DNA of 64,000 bases from an uncultured Alphaproteobacteria bacterium (GCA_944392125.1 CALXVP010000008.1:1-64000); one strand, 5' to 3'. Counted from the first letter of the stretch, positions 40,822-50,356 are shown. Notes: a model not told the origin generated them from the sequence alone. Numbers and translations are program-made.

Positions 40822-42309
40822 ATGAAAATAACAAATCGTGTACGCAAAGCTGCGCAACAATCTAAAATTTTTCGCTATAAAACGTATAAAAAGATTGGCT
40901 GTGTGGGATATAGAAAACATGTGGATCGCATTGTAAAATTTGCGATGGTGTTTTTGCTTGTGGTCGGCGCCTTTCTGATTATTCGCCCCGATTCGCAAAC
41001 CGTTCCCGAAGATTCTTTGAATTGTGCGCCGAATTGCCCCGTTGAGCCGGTGGTCAATCCCGATGCGCAAGAGGTTGTCCATTCGGACTTGGGCGATGAA
41101 CCTGTTGTTGAGGACATAGATGAAGACGGCGCATCACTCATAGCACTGGAAGAAGCCGTGCGCCAAAACGAAGCAGAGTTGACAACGTATAAAATCGCAA
41201 AGGGAGAAACGCTCGTGGGGCTGTTAACACGCGCCAAAATAGCCAAAGCGCAACATAAAAACATTATTAACACGTTGGAAACGCTTGTAAATGTTAAAAC
41301 CATCAAACGGGATACGATTGTTTTGATTTTTACGGGCCAAAAAGGTGAATTTTTGGGCTTAACATTGCCGTTTCGGGATAATGAATTTGTGGCTGTTTTA
41401 AAAGATGAAGACGGTTCACTCATTCCGTTTTCACAAGAGGGATGCGTTGAAAATAAAAATATAACGGTTCGCGGTAAAATAGAACGCACATTCAGCGGGT
41501 CGGCGCAAAAATACGGAGCACCCAAAGAAATCGTAAATCAAATCGTCAACGCATTGAAAAATGAAGTAAACTTCAGCAGTGGGTTCAAGCGCGGTGATGC
41601 TTTTGAAATTATTTATTCAACGCAAGTAACGCCGACGGGGTTAGAATTAGATACGGGCCGTCAGGTATTATTCGTCGGGCTGGAAATGGGGAACGATAAA
41701 ATTTATCGGTATTGGTATACCGATCGCTCGGGAACGCCGGCTTTTTATACCCCGACGGGACAACGAGAGCAACGAACATTGGAAAAACGTCCGGTTAAGG
41801 CCGTGCCGAGATTATCATCGCCTTACGGCTGGCGGACACACCCGATTTTGATGTATCGTGTTTTCCATAGCGGAGTAGATTTAGCCTGTCCGCGTGGGAC
41901 GCCGATTATTGCGGCGGGAGACGGCACGATCACGCAACTCGGTCGGAAAGGGGCTTACGGCAAGTATATTCGGATTCGTCATGCCGGCGGATACGAAACG
42001 GCTTACGGGCATATGAACGGTTATAAAAAAGGCTTAAAAGTCGGCTCACGGGTCAAGCAAGGCGATGTCATCGGCTATGTGGGTGCAACGGGGCGCGCAA
42101 CGGGACCACACGTTCATTTTGAAGTATGGAAAAATAAAAAAACAACGAATCCCTTTAATAATAATGTGATTTCGGGGAAACAACTGAGCGGGTTTGAGTT
42201 GGAGCAATTCCAATCGTTTGCCGAGAGCATTCATCCGGATTTTGCCAACCATTTATTCGGGAAACATCCGCCTATCCCTGCCCGAAAGCCAAAAACAACG
42301 CAAAAATAA
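40822..42309 (+). CDS. M23 family metallopeptidase (peptidoglycan endopeptidase), membrane-anchored
   Basis: A 495-residue protein with a positively charged N-terminus, one membrane helix (about 41-54), an acidic linker, a LysM/OapA-like segment (TYKIAKGETLVGLLTRAKI, about 115), a middle domain, and a C-terminal M23 LytM domain (about 330-440). Zinc ligands are in FHSGVDLACPRGTP (HxxxD) and GPHVHFEVW (HxH). It probably cuts peptide cross-links in the periplasm during growth or division, or activates amidases; all zinc ligands are present. The ribosome binding site is weak and TTGACT...CAGTAT upstream is only a poor promoter match. Confidence 0.9.
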   Translation: MKITNRVRKAAQQSKIFRYKTYKKIGCVGYRKHVDRIVKFAMVFLLVVGAFLIIRPDSQTVPEDSLNCAPNCPVEPVVNPDAQEVVHSDLGDEPVVEDIDEDGASLIALEEAVRQNEAELTTYKIAKGETLVGLLTRAKIAKAQHKNIINTLETLVNVKTIKRDTIVLIFTGQKGEFLGLTLPFRDNEFVAVLKDEDGSLIPFSQEGCVENKNITVRGKIERTFSGSAQKYGAPKEIVNQIVNALKNEVNFSSGFKRGDAFEIIYSTQVTPTGLELDTGRQVLFVGLEMGNDKIYRYWYTDRSGTPAFYTPTGQREQRTLEKRPVKAVPRLSSPYGWRTHPILMYRVFHSGVDLACPRGTPIIAAGDGTITQLGRKGAYGKYIRIRHAGGYETAYGHMNGYKKGLKVGSRVKQGDVIGYVGATGRATGPHVHFEVWKNKKTTNPFNNNVISGKQLSGFELEQFQSFAESIHPDFANHLFGKHPPIPARKPKTTQK

Positions 42310-42716
42310 TTCCGTTATAAAGGGTCATGGGCAGTTATAAGCAGTCATAAGTGAATGGGCTTTTGTGCGTATGCGGTTTATTGCTTACTTTATGCCGAGT
42401 CGGGTGCGGTTTATGTCCTGCCTTATCAAGTGGTTTGCGCGGGTCAGAGGTTAAACTGTTTTTGCCACTTACTATGCGACTCGCCAAAGGGCAAAGAAGC
42501 GATATGCGCTTTTATAAATCAGATGAAAAACTTAATACGCTAAAAAAGCATAGCGAAATTTATCGGCCGGATTCGCATGTATATCGGGTATCCGCACGAA
42601 GCAAAAAGAAAAAACAAATCCGGCCGTCAACAAGAAAAATTAAAGAAATGTATGTAATTTTCCTTGAAATTTTTTAAAAAAAAGTTATGATACAAAACAA
42701 AAGAAAAGGAAATAAA
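42310..42716. other. Intergenic region upstream of PBP1a
   Basis: Several short frames exist but none has a ribosome binding site or family likeness. Near 42328-42350 is a short imperfect repeat (GCAGTTATAA GCAGTCATAA). The PBP1a promoter lies at the right end. Confidence 0.45.
42664..42691 (+). promoter_or_regulatory. Promoter of the PBP1a gene
   Basis: TTGAAA (42664-42669) and TATGAT (42686-42691), spacer 16 bases. The longer frame's Met at 42687 falls inside the -10, so the start must be the later one at 42717. Confidence 0.75.
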
Positions 42717-45134
42717 ATGCGTTTATTATCAACATTGGTCAGTTTGGCTTTTTTTGGGTGTTTCGTTGCGTTTGTTATCGGGCTTATCGTTGTGATGCAC
42801 TTTTCCGTCGGGTTGCCGGATTATCGGCAGTTGGCGGAATATCGCCCGATGATTACCACCCGAATCTACGCAAATGATGGTTCTTTAATGGCAGAGTATG
42901 CGAACGAAAAGCGCTCGTTTGTGCCGATTGAGCAAATCCCGCCAATGGTTATTAACGCCTTTTTATCGGCCGAAGATAAAAACTTTTATTCGCATGGCGG
43001 TATTGATTTAATCGGATTGACGCGTGCCGTTATTACGAACATTCGGAATATCGGATCAGGGCGTCGGTTTGTGGGGGCCTCCACCATCACGCAACAAGTG
43101 GCGAAGAATTTTTTATTAACGAGCGAACAATCCATTTCCCGTAAAATCCGAGAAGCCCTGTTGGCACGCAAAATTGAAGCCGCTTATACCAAGGACCATA
43201 TTTTGGAATTATATTTAAATGAAATTTATTTGGGCGGTGGTTCTTACGGCATTGCCAGCGCAGCACTTTACTATTTTAACAAAGACTTAAAAGAATTAAC
43301 ACTGGCGCAAATGGCTTATTTGGCAGCACTGCCGAAAGCCCCGAACAACTATCACCCCGTGCGACGCCATGACCAAGCAGTGGCGCGCCGAAATTGGGTG
43401 TTATCGCGTATGGCGGAAGATGGCTATATTACGGAGGAAGAAGCCGAAGAAGCGCAAAAAGAGCCGTTGGAAGTTGCCAAAAGAGATAAAAACCTGCTTA
43501 AAATATCAGGTTATTATTCGGAAGAAGTTCGGCGCTTTATCGTTTCAAAATATGGGGAAGATGCCATGTATAACGGCGGACTATTTATCCGCACATCTAT
43601 GGATCCGCGTTTGCAAAAAGCAGGTGTTACGGCACTTCAAAACGGCTTGTTGAATTATGATAAGCGACATGGCTGGCGGGGTGCAGTCGCGCGCATTGAT
43701 ATGGATAACGATGCAGATTGGAAAGAAAAATTTGAAAAACGCCATTTACCGCCATACGTGCCGGATGATTGGTCGGAAGCCATTGTTACCAACGTAACCG
43801 ATAAGGACGCCGATATTTATTTGACGGACGGCACAACCGGAAAGATATTGCTCACAACGCTTTCATGGGCGCGCAAATCTCTCGGCAATTCAAGAATAGC
43901 GTCGGCAAAAGTTAAAAAGGTTTCCGATGTGTTGGCAAAAGGCGATATTATTTATGTTTCGCCGAAAGACGAAAAAACGCCGACAACGCATTTATATCTT
44001 TTACAACAACTGCCCGAGGCCGAGGGGGCTTTGGTGGCGTTAGATCCGCACACGGGGCGGGTATTGGCGATGGTCGGCGGATTTTCTTTTTATCGAAATC
44101 AATTTAACCGCGTGATTCAAGCCGAACGTCAACCCGGGTCATCGTTTAAACCGTTTGTGTATTTGGCGGCATTGGATTCGGGGTATACGCCTTCCAGTTT
44201 AATTTTAGATGCGCCGATTGTGATGCGGATGCCGGACGGCTCGGTTTGGAAGCCGAAAAATTACAGTCGCACCTTTTACGGGCCGACAACATTGCGCGTC
44301 GGGTTGGAAAAATCACGCAACTTGATGACGATTCGTTTAGCGCAAGCCATCGGAATGGATAAGGTGGCATCTTATGCGAAAAAATTCGGAATTTCAGATA
44401 ATTTCTTGCCCGTTTTATCCTCGGCACTGGGGGCAAACGAAACAACGCTTTTGAAATTGGTAACGGCATACGGGGCTTTTGTCAACGGCGGAAAACAAAT
44501 CACACCGAATTTAATCGATCGGATTCAAGATAGAGACGGCGTAACCATTTACAAGCATGATATGCGACCATGTCCGAATTGTATCGGCGAAAGTTCCGAT
44601 CCGTTTAAAAAGCCCGAAATAATTGACGGTCGGGCACAAATACAAGACCCTGTCAGCGCTTATCAGATGGTCAACATTTTAACCGGTGTGGTTGAGCGCG
44701 GAACGGGGCGTGTAGCCAAAGCCGTCGGGCGCACACTCGGCGCTAAAAGCGGAACGAGTAACGATAGCTTTGATGCGTGGTTTATCGGTTTTTCGCCTGA
44801 TTTGGTGGCAGGTGTTTGGGTCGGGTTTGATACACCGCGCACACTCGGCGCAAACGATACGGGCGGTGTTGTGGCCGGACCGATTTTCCGCGATTTTATG
44901 ATTGAAGCATTAAAAGGACAGCCAAACATTCCGTTCCGTATTCCGGAAGGTGTGCGGTTGGTGAAAGTGAATCCGACAACGGGAAAACCCTCCAATGCGC
45001 CGGGAGCCATAGAAGAAGCGTTCCGCGCGGGAGACGAAATAACCGTATCGGATAAAGTTATCGGTAACAGCCAAGTCTATGATGCGGGAAGCGTGGGCTC
45101 GGCGGATATACCGGCCATGGGTGGTTTATATTAG
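42717..45134 (+). CDS. mrcA: Penicillin-binding protein 1A (bifunctional transglycosylase/transpeptidase)
   Basis: An 805-residue class A PBP read from the ATG at 42717 (AAGGAA 6 bases upstream). An N-terminal membrane helix (about 5-28) is followed by the GT51 domain with the catalytic segment AEDKNFYSHGGID, GASTITQQVAKNFLL and RKIREALLARKIEAAYTK. The transpeptidase has the nucleophile in PGSSFKPFVY (SxxK) and KSGTSND (KTG-like; here KSG). It polymerises and cross-links peptidoglycan in the periplasm. Size matches alphaproteobacterial PBP1a. No terminator is visible right after it. Confidence 0.95.
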   Translation: MRLLSTLVSLAFFGCFVAFVIGLIVVMHFSVGLPDYRQLAEYRPMITTRIYANDGSLMAEYANEKRSFVPIEQIPPMVINAFLSAEDKNFYSHGGIDLIGLTRAVITNIRNIGSGRRFVGASTITQQVAKNFLLTSEQSISRKIREALLARKIEAAYTKDHILELYLNEIYLGGGSYGIASAALYYFNKDLKELTLAQMAYLAALPKAPNNYHPVRRHDQAVARRNWVLSRMAEDGYITEEEAEEAQKEPLEVAKRDKNLLKISGYYSEEVRRFIVSKYGEDAMYNGGLFIRTSMDPRLQKAGVTALQNGLLNYDKRHGWRGAVARIDMDNDADWKEKFEKRHLPPYVPDDWSEAIVTNVTDKDADIYLTDGTTGKILLTTLSWARKSLGNSRIASAKVKKVSDVLAKGDIIYVSPKDEKTPTTHLYLLQQLPEAEGALVALDPHTGRVLAMVGGFSFYRNQFNRVIQAERQPGSSFKPFVYLAALDSGYTPSSLILDAPIVMRMPDGSVWKPKNYSRTFYGPTTLRVGLEKSRNLMTIRLAQAIGMDKVASYAKKFGISDNFLPVLSSALGANETTLLKLVTAYGAFVNGGKQITPNLIDRIQDRDGVTIYKHDMRPCPNCIGESSDPFKKPEIIDGRAQIQDPVSAYQMVNILTGVVERGTGRVAKAVGRTLGAKSGTSNDSFDAWFIGFSPDLVAGVWVGFDTPRTLGANDTGGVVAGPIFRDFMIEALKGQPNIPFRIPEGVRLVKVNPTTGKPSNAPGAIEEAFRAGDEITVSDKVIGNSQVYDAGSVGSADIPAMGGLY

Positions 45135-45290
45135 CTTCGGCAAGATGAGAGCGAAACTTGCGCGAAATAATATATCGGGCGCCGGTAGATTGCAATAATA
45201 CAACAATAATTTTGGCTTCGGAATATGCATGAAATGAACATTATCGGGGCAAAAGAAGAAAGAAGAAAGAATAAGAGAAAGGGTGTGCAA

Positions 45291-45839
45291 ATGAAAAAAA
45301 GTTATTTTTACTTAAAGCAAATCGCAAAATGGTCTATGCCGGTTATCGGGATTACTTTGATTTGGTTTTTAGCAGAACTGGCACAGAATCAACACACCGT
45401 CAAATTATTTGAAGCCTACTTTCATCAACATCCGAGCCAAATTTTTTGGTCCGCCAAAAATCAAAAATTTTATATTCCGGGGTGGGAAAACGGTTTAAAA
45501 GCATCGTATGATACGGAAGATCGTATTTTTGTGATTCATATCGGGGAAGTCTCAACGGCGCTTTGTCGCCAACTGGTGAGCGCGGATATTCCTTTTCCGC
45601 ATCAGTTTTGGGTAGACGGGCAACGGATTGATACGCAAAGTTTATCCTTATGTCATACAACACAACCACGGTATTTATCTTTTCAATTTTCGTCAGATTA
45701 TAAATCCTTTGCGCATAAATTAACGGCAGATACACCATGCAAATGCGATAAGCCGTTTATTTCTTTCGGGTTATGCAGAGGACTTTGCTTGCATTATGAT
45801 AGCTGTTTTCGCGCGCCACCATGTAATAAAAAACAATAA
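45291..45839 (+). CDS. Short membrane-anchored Cys-rich protein with pilin-like head
   Basis: A 182-residue protein from the ATG at 45291 (AAAGGG upstream; the frame is open to 45225). One N-terminal membrane helix (about 13-32), with no canonical prepilin Gly/Glu5 site. The middle region EVSTALCRQLVSADIP...FWVDGQRIDT...SLCHTT...YLSFQFSS resembles the C-C disulfide core of PilS/TcpA-like pilin heads and matches the pattern of the pilin-like protein at 25911-27956 (LPEDLC...CSGDNNELVLLFEV). The tail has six more Cys in 30 residues (CKCDKP...CRGLCLHYDSC...C). I recognise no family. Probably periplasmic or surface-exposed. Confidence 0.55.
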   Translation: MKKSYFYLKQIAKWSMPVIGITLIWFLAELAQNQHTVKLFEAYFHQHPSQIFWSAKNQKFYIPGWENGLKASYDTEDRIFVIHIGEVSTALCRQLVSADIPFPHQFWVDGQRIDTQSLSLCHTTQPRYLSFQFSSDYKSFAHKLTADTPCKCDKPFISFGLCRGLCLHYDSCFRAPPCNKKQ

Positions 45840-45854
45840 AAACACGCTTTCTGT

Positions 45855-45882
45855 TTGACAAAAGTTTCTTTTTGCGTATGAT
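45855..45882 (+). promoter_or_regulatory. Promoter of the LptF/LptG-type gene
   Basis: TTGACA (45855-45860) and TATGAT (45877-45882), spacer 16 bases, only about 22 bases before the ATG, so the leader would be short. Confidence 0.7.
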
Positions 45883-45904
45883 ATAAGCAAATCAAGGTAC
45901 CGAA

Positions 45905-47005
45905 ATGAATTTAATTTTATTTAAATATATTTTAAAGCATTATATCTATATTTTCTTCGCAACTTTATTTGCGCTGGCAGCCATTGTTATGCTGTTTGAT
46001 ATGATAGAGCTGTTGCGCACGGCGGCAAAGCGCGAAAATATTGCTTTTATCAACATTGTTATTTTGGCACTTTTGAAATCACCGCAAATGATTCATATTT
46101 TATTGCCGTTTGTAACACTTCTTTCCGGCATTATTTTCTTTTTAAAATACAGCGCATCATCGGAATTAATTATTATGCGATCCGTCGGTATGTCGGTTTG
46201 GAATTTTTTAACACCGATTATTGCTTTTATTTTTTTACTGGGCGTGTTTAATACAACCGTTTTTAATCCGATTGCGGCCATGACGGCAAAACAATTTGAG
46301 CGAATGGAAGAACGAATCGGAATGACTTTTTCGCACCCGTTTTCATGGTCGGAAGATGGTTTTTGGCTTCGTGAGGCCGGAGATGAAAAGACCACGGTTT
46401 TGCGCGCGAGTCGCGTGCGTCAAAACGGAGACGAAGTGATATTGGATCGCGTTTCGGTATTTGAGCTGACACCCGAGGGGGCGTTAATACGACAAATTGA
46501 ATCAAATATGGCTTTGCTGTCCAATGGTGTTTTAACGTTGCCGAATGCGTTTATTATGGATCCGGTGCACGAAGAAAGCAAGAAGGTGCAGGTTGAAAGT
46601 ATCCCGACGGTTTTTTCGTTGGAACGGATATTAGAGCGGTTTGATGAACCGCAGACGATGTCCTTTTGGCGCTTCCCGCGGTTTATTCGTTTCTTAAAAG
46701 AATCGGGATTTGCAACGGCGGAACACTTAATGTATTTCCATGAACTCATAGCGTATCCGATGATGTTGGTTGCCATGTTGTTGATTGCTGCCGTTTTTGC
46801 CCTGCCCCCTACCATGCGTCAAGGGAAAACAATGCTTCGGATTGTGTTAGCCGTATTAAGCGGATTTGTTTTGTATTTTTTGGGGCGCGTAACCAATGTA
46901 TTGGGATTATCTCAAAGTTTACCTTATATACTGGCGGCATGGGGTCCCTCACTGATTGTTATTCCGCTTTGTTTGGCGTCCTTATTGCATACAGAAGATG
47001 GTTAA
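45905..47005 (+). CDS. lptG: LPS export ABC transporter permease, LptF/LptG (YjgP/YjgQ) family
   Basis: A 366-residue protein with the family's layout: three N-terminal membrane helices, a periplasmic beta-jellyroll domain (about 130-265) and three C-terminal helices. Landmarks are LIIMRSVGMSVWNFLTPIIA near the coupling helix and the terminal LPYILAAWGPSLIVI. It forms the inner-membrane exit for LPS with its paralogue and LptB. Choice between lptF and lptG is uncertain because only one copy is here, whereas the two are often adjacent. Confidence 0.88.
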   Translation: MNLILFKYILKHYIYIFFATLFALAAIVMLFDMIELLRTAAKRENIAFINIVILALLKSPQMIHILLPFVTLLSGIIFFLKYSASSELIIMRSVGMSVWNFLTPIIAFIFLLGVFNTTVFNPIAAMTAKQFERMEERIGMTFSHPFSWSEDGFWLREAGDEKTTVLRASRVRQNGDEVILDRVSVFELTPEGALIRQIESNMALLSNGVLTLPNAFIMDPVHEESKKVQVESIPTVFSLERILERFDEPQTMSFWRFPRFIRFLKESGFATAEHLMYFHELIAYPMMLVAMLLIAAVFALPPTMRQGKTMLRIVLAVLSGFVLYFLGRVTNVLGLSQSLPYILAAWGPSLIVIPLCLASLLHTEDG

Positions 47006-47058
47006 TCTGCGGTTATAATCTGTTTTTTTATTTGCCGATCTCAATTTAAATTCATATC

Positions 47059-47087
47059 TTGAAAATTAGCCGAAAGTATGATATACT
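47059..47087 (+). promoter_or_regulatory. Promoter of the 28-residue-repeat gene
   Basis: TTGAAA (47059-47064) and TATACT (47082-47087), spacer 17 bases, 33 bases before the ATG at 47121. Confidence 0.75.
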
Positions 47088-47120
47088 GGATATATCGTAA
47101 CAAAAAGAATGGAGGATTTT

Positions 47121-48236
47121 ATGGAATACTTGGGGAGAAATAAAGACGGCATAACCGAAGTCAAGGTGGAAGATCATGATTCTGTCCCATGGGAATCGGA
47201 AGAAAAAAAAGTTAAATTTGATCAACAACTCGCTGAAGAAAACGCTCGCGCGCAAGAAGCATCGCAAACCGGCGGTGTATGGAGCTGGTTCCGTAATTCT
47301 ATGCTCGGGCGCACGTTTGGTTTGGAAGATGAGGATAAAACAGGCAAAGAAGCGCAAGGACTCTGGGGCTGGATGCGTAACTCTATGCTCGGGCGCACAT
47401 TCGGGCTGGATGATGTAAGCCGTGCAGGCGGAGAATCAAAAGGCCTTTTGAATTGGTTCAGTAATTCCATGGTTGGACGCTGGTTCGGTTTGGACGATGA
47501 AAGCAAAACAGGTAAAGAGTCGCAAGGGCTCTTGGGCTGGATGCGCAACTCTATGCTCGGGCGCACATTCGGGCTGGATGATGTGAGTCGTGCAGGCGGA
47601 GAGTCGAAAGGCCTTTGGAATTGGTTCAGTAACTCCATGGTCGGGCGCTGGTTCGGTTTGGATGATGCCGGTAAAGCTACGCCTCAACCGGCACAAAAAG
47701 ATGACGTGATCGTTGAAAAGGGGGCGACAGAACAGGCTGATTCGAATGAAAGTTCAGCAAAAGAACGCTCGCGCACGCAAGAAGCGACAAAAGATAAATT
47801 GAAAGAAACAAAATTTGCCGAAAAAGCAGGCGATACTCTGCTTGACTCTTACTTCTCGAAAGATAAACCGTCAATTGGTTCGAGTGGAACAACAATCCTC
47901 CCTTCATCTCTGACAGGGACTCTCGGACAATCTCTTACTGCATCTGACTTGACATCAATACAGGGAAGAATATCATCAATGAGAGAACCTCTGGACCATT
48001 CACAGCACTCACAATCAAACACCGAGACAACTGTGGATAATGGCTTGAGTCTTGATTCTATAGTGCGGCAGGGAATTCCCTCGTTGTTGTCTATGTCACA
48101 AAGCGATCAACTAACGCCAGATGCAAATGATTCTGTGTCTACACCACAAATACCGGGACAAGGAATTTCAAACAACACCGAAAGAGCGGATCCTGCCCAA
48201 CCATTCATGCCCCAGCTATATAACGGTCGCGAATAG
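47121..48236 (+). CDS. Protein with 28-residue Trp/Asn-Ser-Met tandem repeats, unknown function
   Basis: A 371-residue protein from the ATG at 47121 (GGAGG 5 bases upstream; an earlier in-frame ATG at 47109 has no site). Residues 1-55 are charged. Residues 56-185 contain four and a half repeats of 28 residues with consensus W-(F/M)-x-N-S-M-(L/V)-G-R-(T/W)-F-G-L-(D/E)-D...G-x-E-(S/A)-x-G-L. Residues 186-371 are polar, Ser/Thr/Gln-rich and probably disordered. No signal peptide or membrane helix. Not a family I know. It has its own promoter and terminator. A role in surface contact or as a secreted protein is conceivable but unproven. Confidence 0.75.
   Translation: MEYLGRNKDGITEVKVEDHDSVPWESEEKKVKFDQQLAEENARAQEASQTGGVWSWFRNSMLGRTFGLEDEDKTGKEAQGLWGWMRNSMLGRTFGLDDVSRAGGESKGLLNWFSNSMVGRWFGLDDESKTGKESQGLLGWMRNSMLGRTFGLDDVSRAGGESKGLWNWFSNSMVGRWFGLDDAGKATPQPAQKDDVIVEKGATEQADSNESSAKERSRTQEATKDKLKETKFAEKAGDTLLDSYFSKDKPSIGSSGTTILPSSLTGTLGQSLTASDLTSIQGRISSMREPLDHSQHSQSNTETTVDNGLSLDSIVRQGIPSLLSMSQSDQLTPDANDSVSTPQIPGQGISNNTERADPAQPFMPQLYNGRE
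47286..47675 (+). repeat. 84-bp tandem repeats with a 168-bp higher-order duplication
   Basis: Units start at 47286, 47370, 47454, 47538 and 47622 (last partial). Units 2 and 4 are nearly identical in DNA, as are 3 and 5, so a 168-bp pair was duplicated recently, whereas unit 1 has diverged. The unit is a whole number of codons. Confidence 0.9.
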
Positions 48237-48262
48237 AAGTAAAGCACATACCGTATTATAAG

Positions 48263-48298
48263 AGAGTTATCGTTTGAACGAACGATAACTCTTTTATT
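48263..48298 (+). terminator. Terminator of the repeat-protein gene
   Basis: A 12-bp perfect stem, 48263-48274 with 48281-48292, 6-base loop, then TTTATTTT. Confidence 0.9.
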
Positions 48299-48438
48299 TT
48301 GAATTTGAAAACTATTCTATGTTACGCAATTTTCATTTTGCGCTTGAGGATTCTTTTGAATGACGCAAAGAAAAGAAGCAAAGTTTTTGCTTTCGGATAT
48401 AATGAATCAACACATCAAAAGGAAAAGACGTATGTAAA

Positions 48439-49338
48439 TCAACGGTATTCCGATTTATCAAACCGCCGATGAAACCAAAGCCATTGTTCGGGCGTTTCGC
48501 GTATCCATTTTTCAATTTCTTGATTGATGGAGAGCATTGTTTCATAAACCGCTTGTTCCTTATCGGGATTATGCGAAACGGCGAGCGGATATACGTCAAT
48601 CTGAAAGCGTTTATCTTTTCGGCGAATACACCGCGCCATAAAAATCGGCATATTCAATTTTAAAGCCACCGTTGCAATGGCAGGAGCCGTCTTGGCCGGT
48701 TTTCCGAATAACGGCACATCAATGCCCTCCCGTAATTTCTGGTCGCACAAAATAACAACGCCTTTTCCCACTCGCAATAATTCAATCATTTTTTTGGCCC
48801 CTTGTGTCCCTTTCGGAATCAGCGTGCCGACACGGCGTTGAAATAAAATTTTATCCAGCCACGGATTATTGGCAGAGCGGTAAACGGGATTTAAACAATA
48901 ATCATCAAAAAGTGGCGTTGTAACAGCCAATTCAAAATTGCCGATATGTGCCGAACACACAAAGCAACCCTGCTTCTTTCGGGCTACCTCTTTTAAATAA
49001 TCCAAGCCTGAAAAAACGGCGCTATGATACAATTTTTCGCCATGCGGGACTTCGGCATAAACACGTCCCCAATGACGCCATGTTGCTTTTAAAATTTTCT
49101 CGCGTTCGGCGGGCGTTTTATCAGGAAAGGCGAATGATAAATTTTTGCGTGCAACGGCATTTCGTTGGGTTAAAACATGATACAATAATCCGCCGAGAAA
49201 CGCACCGAAATCGGAGGCAACTTGCGTTGGCAACAGTTTAAACACGCCAAGCATTAACCAAACAATACCGCCCGTAAGCGGATCGGTAATAAATTGTTGC
49301 ATTCTTGTGCGATGTGCCTGACGCAATGCTTGACTCAT
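48439..49338 (-). CDS. lpxL: LpxL/LpxM-family lipid A acyltransferase
   Basis: A 299-residue inner-membrane acyltransferase of the HtrB/MsbB type with one N-terminal hydrophobic segment (about 24-60). The catalytic HX4(D/E) motif is in CSAHIGNFELA, and ARCIRRKDKRFQIDVYPL and WLWFHRRF match family blocks. It transfers a secondary acyl chain to Kdo2-lipid IVA. It is directly after lpxK, which follows waaA, a conserved envelope operon in alphaproteobacteria. Which of the secondary acylation positions it serves cannot be read from sequence. Confidence 0.9.
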   Translation of the reverse strand: MSQALRQAHRTRMQQFITDPLTGGIVWLMLGVFKLLPTQVASDFGAFLGGLLYHVLTQRNAVARKNLSFAFPDKTPAEREKILKATWRHWGRVYAEVPHGEKLYHSAVFSGLDYLKEVARKKQGCFVCSAHIGNFELAVTTPLFDDYCLNPVYRSANNPWLDKILFQRRVGTLIPKGTQGAKKMIELLRVGKGVVILCDQKLREGIDVPLFGKPAKTAPAIATVALKLNMPIFMARCIRRKDKRFQIDVYPLAVSHNPDKEQAVYETMLSINQEIEKWIRETPEQWLWFHRRFDKSEYR

Positions 49339-50313
49339 TTAAAAAACTCCTCGCAACAGTTCTTCAACTTCCGCAGGATTATCAAATACAAATTGCCCGT
49401 CAATAATATGAATGCGTTTTAATAAATCTTTCGGAATTTTAACGGCGTCTTTCGTCGTCGTTACAATCGGTAATCCGTTCGCGGTTTTCAACAAGCGCTC
49501 TATATCAAAACGCGTGTAGTAATAATGGTCGGGATAGCTTTCCGTTTTAACCACATGCACACCGCTTTTCGTAAGAACATCAAAAAATTTGGTCGGTTGA
49601 CCAATGCCGGCAAATGCCAAAACATCTTTGCCTTTAATTTGTTGAATTGTTTTCGGATTCAACCGAAAACGCCCGGTTAGAATCGGCAAATCAATTTTAT
49701 TGCGCTGTAAGTAAAAACGCACACCCCATTCATCTTCCCCGACAATCACAACGGCATCGGCTCGTTCCAATCCTTTTAATACAGGCTCACGCAACGGCCC
49801 GGCCGGAATAACGCATTCATTGCCGAATCCGCATTTGCCGTCAACCACCACAAACGAAAGCGTTTTAATCAATGAGGGATTTTGAAACCCATCGTCCATG
49901 ATAATGCACTCTGCCCCGCGTTTAACGGCCGTTTGTGCCCCACGCGCGCGCCGATTATCAACAACCGTCGGCCCATAACACGCCAACAAGACGGCTTCAT
50001 CGCCCACATCATACGGCGTATGATTTTCTAAATCCACAACCACATTTTTCAGCCGTGCTTTATAACCGTGATTCAAAAAGAAAAATTTTCTTTTTTGTTT
50101 ATGCAGTAACCCTGCCAACGCCAGACAAACAGGTGTTTTTCCCGTTCCGCCGATAGATAAATTGCCGACACAAATAACGGGAATCGGTGCCTGATAGGGA
50201 TTGATTGTGCGCCGAAAGCGAGAAGCCGTGCCGAAAGCATACACTGCTCCGAGCGGTTTTAAAAGACGCGACAAATAATGATTCGGAACTTCCCAAAAAT
50301 GTGGTGTTTTCAT
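49339..50313 (-). CDS. lpxK: Tetraacyldisaccharide 4'-kinase
   Basis: A 324-residue P-loop kinase that phosphorylates the 4' position of the lipid A disaccharide. The N-terminal membrane-associated segment is followed by the P-loop CVGNLSIGGTGKTPV (about 56), a DDGFQNPSL motif and the C-terminal VTTTKDAVK block. Size and motifs are normal. Its stop abuts the lpxL start and it starts 43 bases after waaA, consistent with one operon waaA-lpxK-lpxL. Confidence 0.93.
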   Translation of the reverse strand: MKTPHFWEVPNHYLSRLLKPLGAVYAFGTASRFRRTINPYQAPIPVICVGNLSIGGTGKTPVCLALAGLLHKQKRKFFFLNHGYKARLKNVVVDLENHTPYDVGDEAVLLACYGPTVVDNRRARGAQTAVKRGAECIIMDDGFQNPSLIKTLSFVVVDGKCGFGNECVIPAGPLREPVLKGLERADAVVIVGEDEWGVRFYLQRNKIDLPILTGRFRLNPKTIQQIKGKDVLAFAGIGQPTKFFDVLTKSGVHVVKTESYPDHYYYTRFDIERLLKTANGLPIVTTTKDAVKIPKDLLKRIHIIDGQFVFDNPAEVEELLRGVF

Positions 50314-50356
50314 CTTTTCTTCTTTTTCCCTTCCGTTTCCTTTTCCGTTATTTTAT

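Noticed and set aside
42351-42677. 108-codon frame before PBP1a
   Set aside because: No ribosome binding site, low-complexity Cys/Leu composition at the start, and it overlaps the PBP1a promoter.
47222-47638. 138-codon minus-strand frame opposite the 28-residue repeats
   Set aside because: Open only because the repeat unit is a multiple of three bases; no promoter or binding site.
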